From NCBI GenBank assembly GCA_018667335.1, contig JABIVD010000061.1:1-64000 (forward strand): a stretch of 64,000 bases of DNA, written 5' to 3'. The notes below the pieces were generated by a model, which was not told where the DNA came from, searched no databases, and saw only the letters and a program-made list of their open reading frames with translations. Source of the stretch: Rhodospirillaceae bacterium. GTDB lineage: Bacteria; Pseudomonadota; Alphaproteobacteria; UBA6615. Both the position numbers and the translations under genes were made by a program. This document shows, in pieces, positions 63,645 through 64,000 of this stretch. Every line of letters begins with the position of its first letter. The first letter of the stretch is position 1.

Positions 63645-64000
63645 ATGACCGAACACACAATTCCGTCGCGCAAGCTCACCCATGACGGGGTGCGCGCCCT
63701 GATCGATGCCGCCGTCGCCAAGGCCGACGAGATGGGCGTGCCCATGGGCATCGCGATCGCCAATGACGGCGCGCGGATCGTCGGCTACCTGCTGATGGAC
63801 GGCGCGCGAATTCTGGCGCAGGACTCCGCCAGCGCCAAGGCGATGACGGCGGCGAGCCACCGCATGCCCACCCATGCGATCGACTATAATATCGGGATGG
63901 GCCTGTCGGTCTCGACCCAGGGCAAGGTGCTGCCGCTGAGGGGCGGCGTGCCGATCATCATCGACGGCTATTGCGTCGGCGGCATCGGCTGCGGGTCGGG
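63645..64000 (+). CDS. GlcG/HbpS-family (DUF336) protein, partial at window end
   Basis: The first 118 residues are visible and the frame is still open at 64000. It starts MTEHTIPSRKLTHDGVRALI and continues with AVAKADEMGVPMGIAIANDG, then SASAKAMTAASHRMPTH. LPLRGGVPIIIDGYCVGGIG is the family hallmark (usually GGxPxxxxGxxxGAIGVSGG). Members bind heme or cobalamin or serve in diol and glycolate pathways; the role here is not known. ATG 63645 has GGAG seven bases upstream. The in-frame ATG at 63603 has no properly spaced site. Confidence 0.85.
   Translation, partial: MTEHTIPSRKLTHDGVRALIDAAVAKADEMGVPMGIAIANDGARIVGYLLMDGARILAQDSASAKAMTAASHRMPTHAIDYNIGMGLSVSTQGKVLPLRGGVPIIIDGYCVGGIGCGS

Overview
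The window looks like the chromosome of a GC-rich alphaproteobacterium, probably Rhodospirillales-like. The supporting markers are the short HprK with RapZ, a mannose-type EIIA and HPr; a DivL-type kinase with tyrosine in place of the phospho-accepting histidine; the alphaproteobacterial AddB/AddA pair; a TIGR02300 (FYDLN-acid) protein; and the order aroA-cmk-rpsA-sppA-ihfB-lapA-pyrF-trpF-trpB-trpA-accD-folC. A general porin makes it Gram-negative. Species cannot be named from the sequence alone.

Layout. 1-4.6 kb: accessory catabolism (a lone TRAP solute-binding protein, a beta-hydroxyacid dehydrogenase, a GntR/UTRA regulator, a YCII protein, a Gfo/Idh/MocA dehydrogenase). 4.8-10.2 kb: regulatory PTS genes, a porin, the relic of a second porin, and ahcY. 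10.3-20.3 kb: divL-like kinase, tsaE, addB and addA chained by ATGA overlaps, then trxA. 20.4-35.4 kb: a long minus-strand housekeeping run, into which an epimerase-family gene and an ornithine-cyclodeaminase-family gene are set. 35.6-40.5 kb: a TIGR02300 gene, tRNA-Ala(GGC), and a lower-GC block bounded by a second copy of the tRNA 3' end; the block carries two nucleotide-cyclase-related genes and a SnoaL-like gene. 40.5-42.6 kb: cyclase-family hydrolase, SDR and RidA operon. 43-47.2 kb: a CrbS/CrbR-like sensor and response regulator. 47.3-53 kb: DUF547/radical SAM pair, tandem YCII protein, cupin, a low-GC membrane protein, VOC and TauD proteins, with dispersed palindromic repeats. 53.1-62.2 kb: amidohydrolase, MFS, two glycosyltransferase-like genes of the rSAM-associated families, a radical SAM/SPASM protein, an APH-family kinase and YnjB/YnjC-like ABC components. 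62.2-64 kb: zeta-type GST, a DsbA/FrnE-family gene, and a GlcG/HbpS-family gene cut by the window end.

The most striking observation is at 62906-63529. The DsbA-family gene has an in-frame TGA exactly where the first cysteine of the CPWC active site should be, and a stem-loop at the right distance downstream resembles a bacterial SECIS element. I read it as a probable selenoprotein (UPWC); a nonsense mutation or base error remains possible. Second is the 53-bp tRNA-tail direct repeat framing a 3.6-kb lower-GC block with no integrase, which looks like a decayed or satellite integrative element. Third is the tight radical SAM/SPASM, kinase and YnjBC-like operon behind a glycosyltransferase pair, a plausible but uncharacterised small-molecule system.
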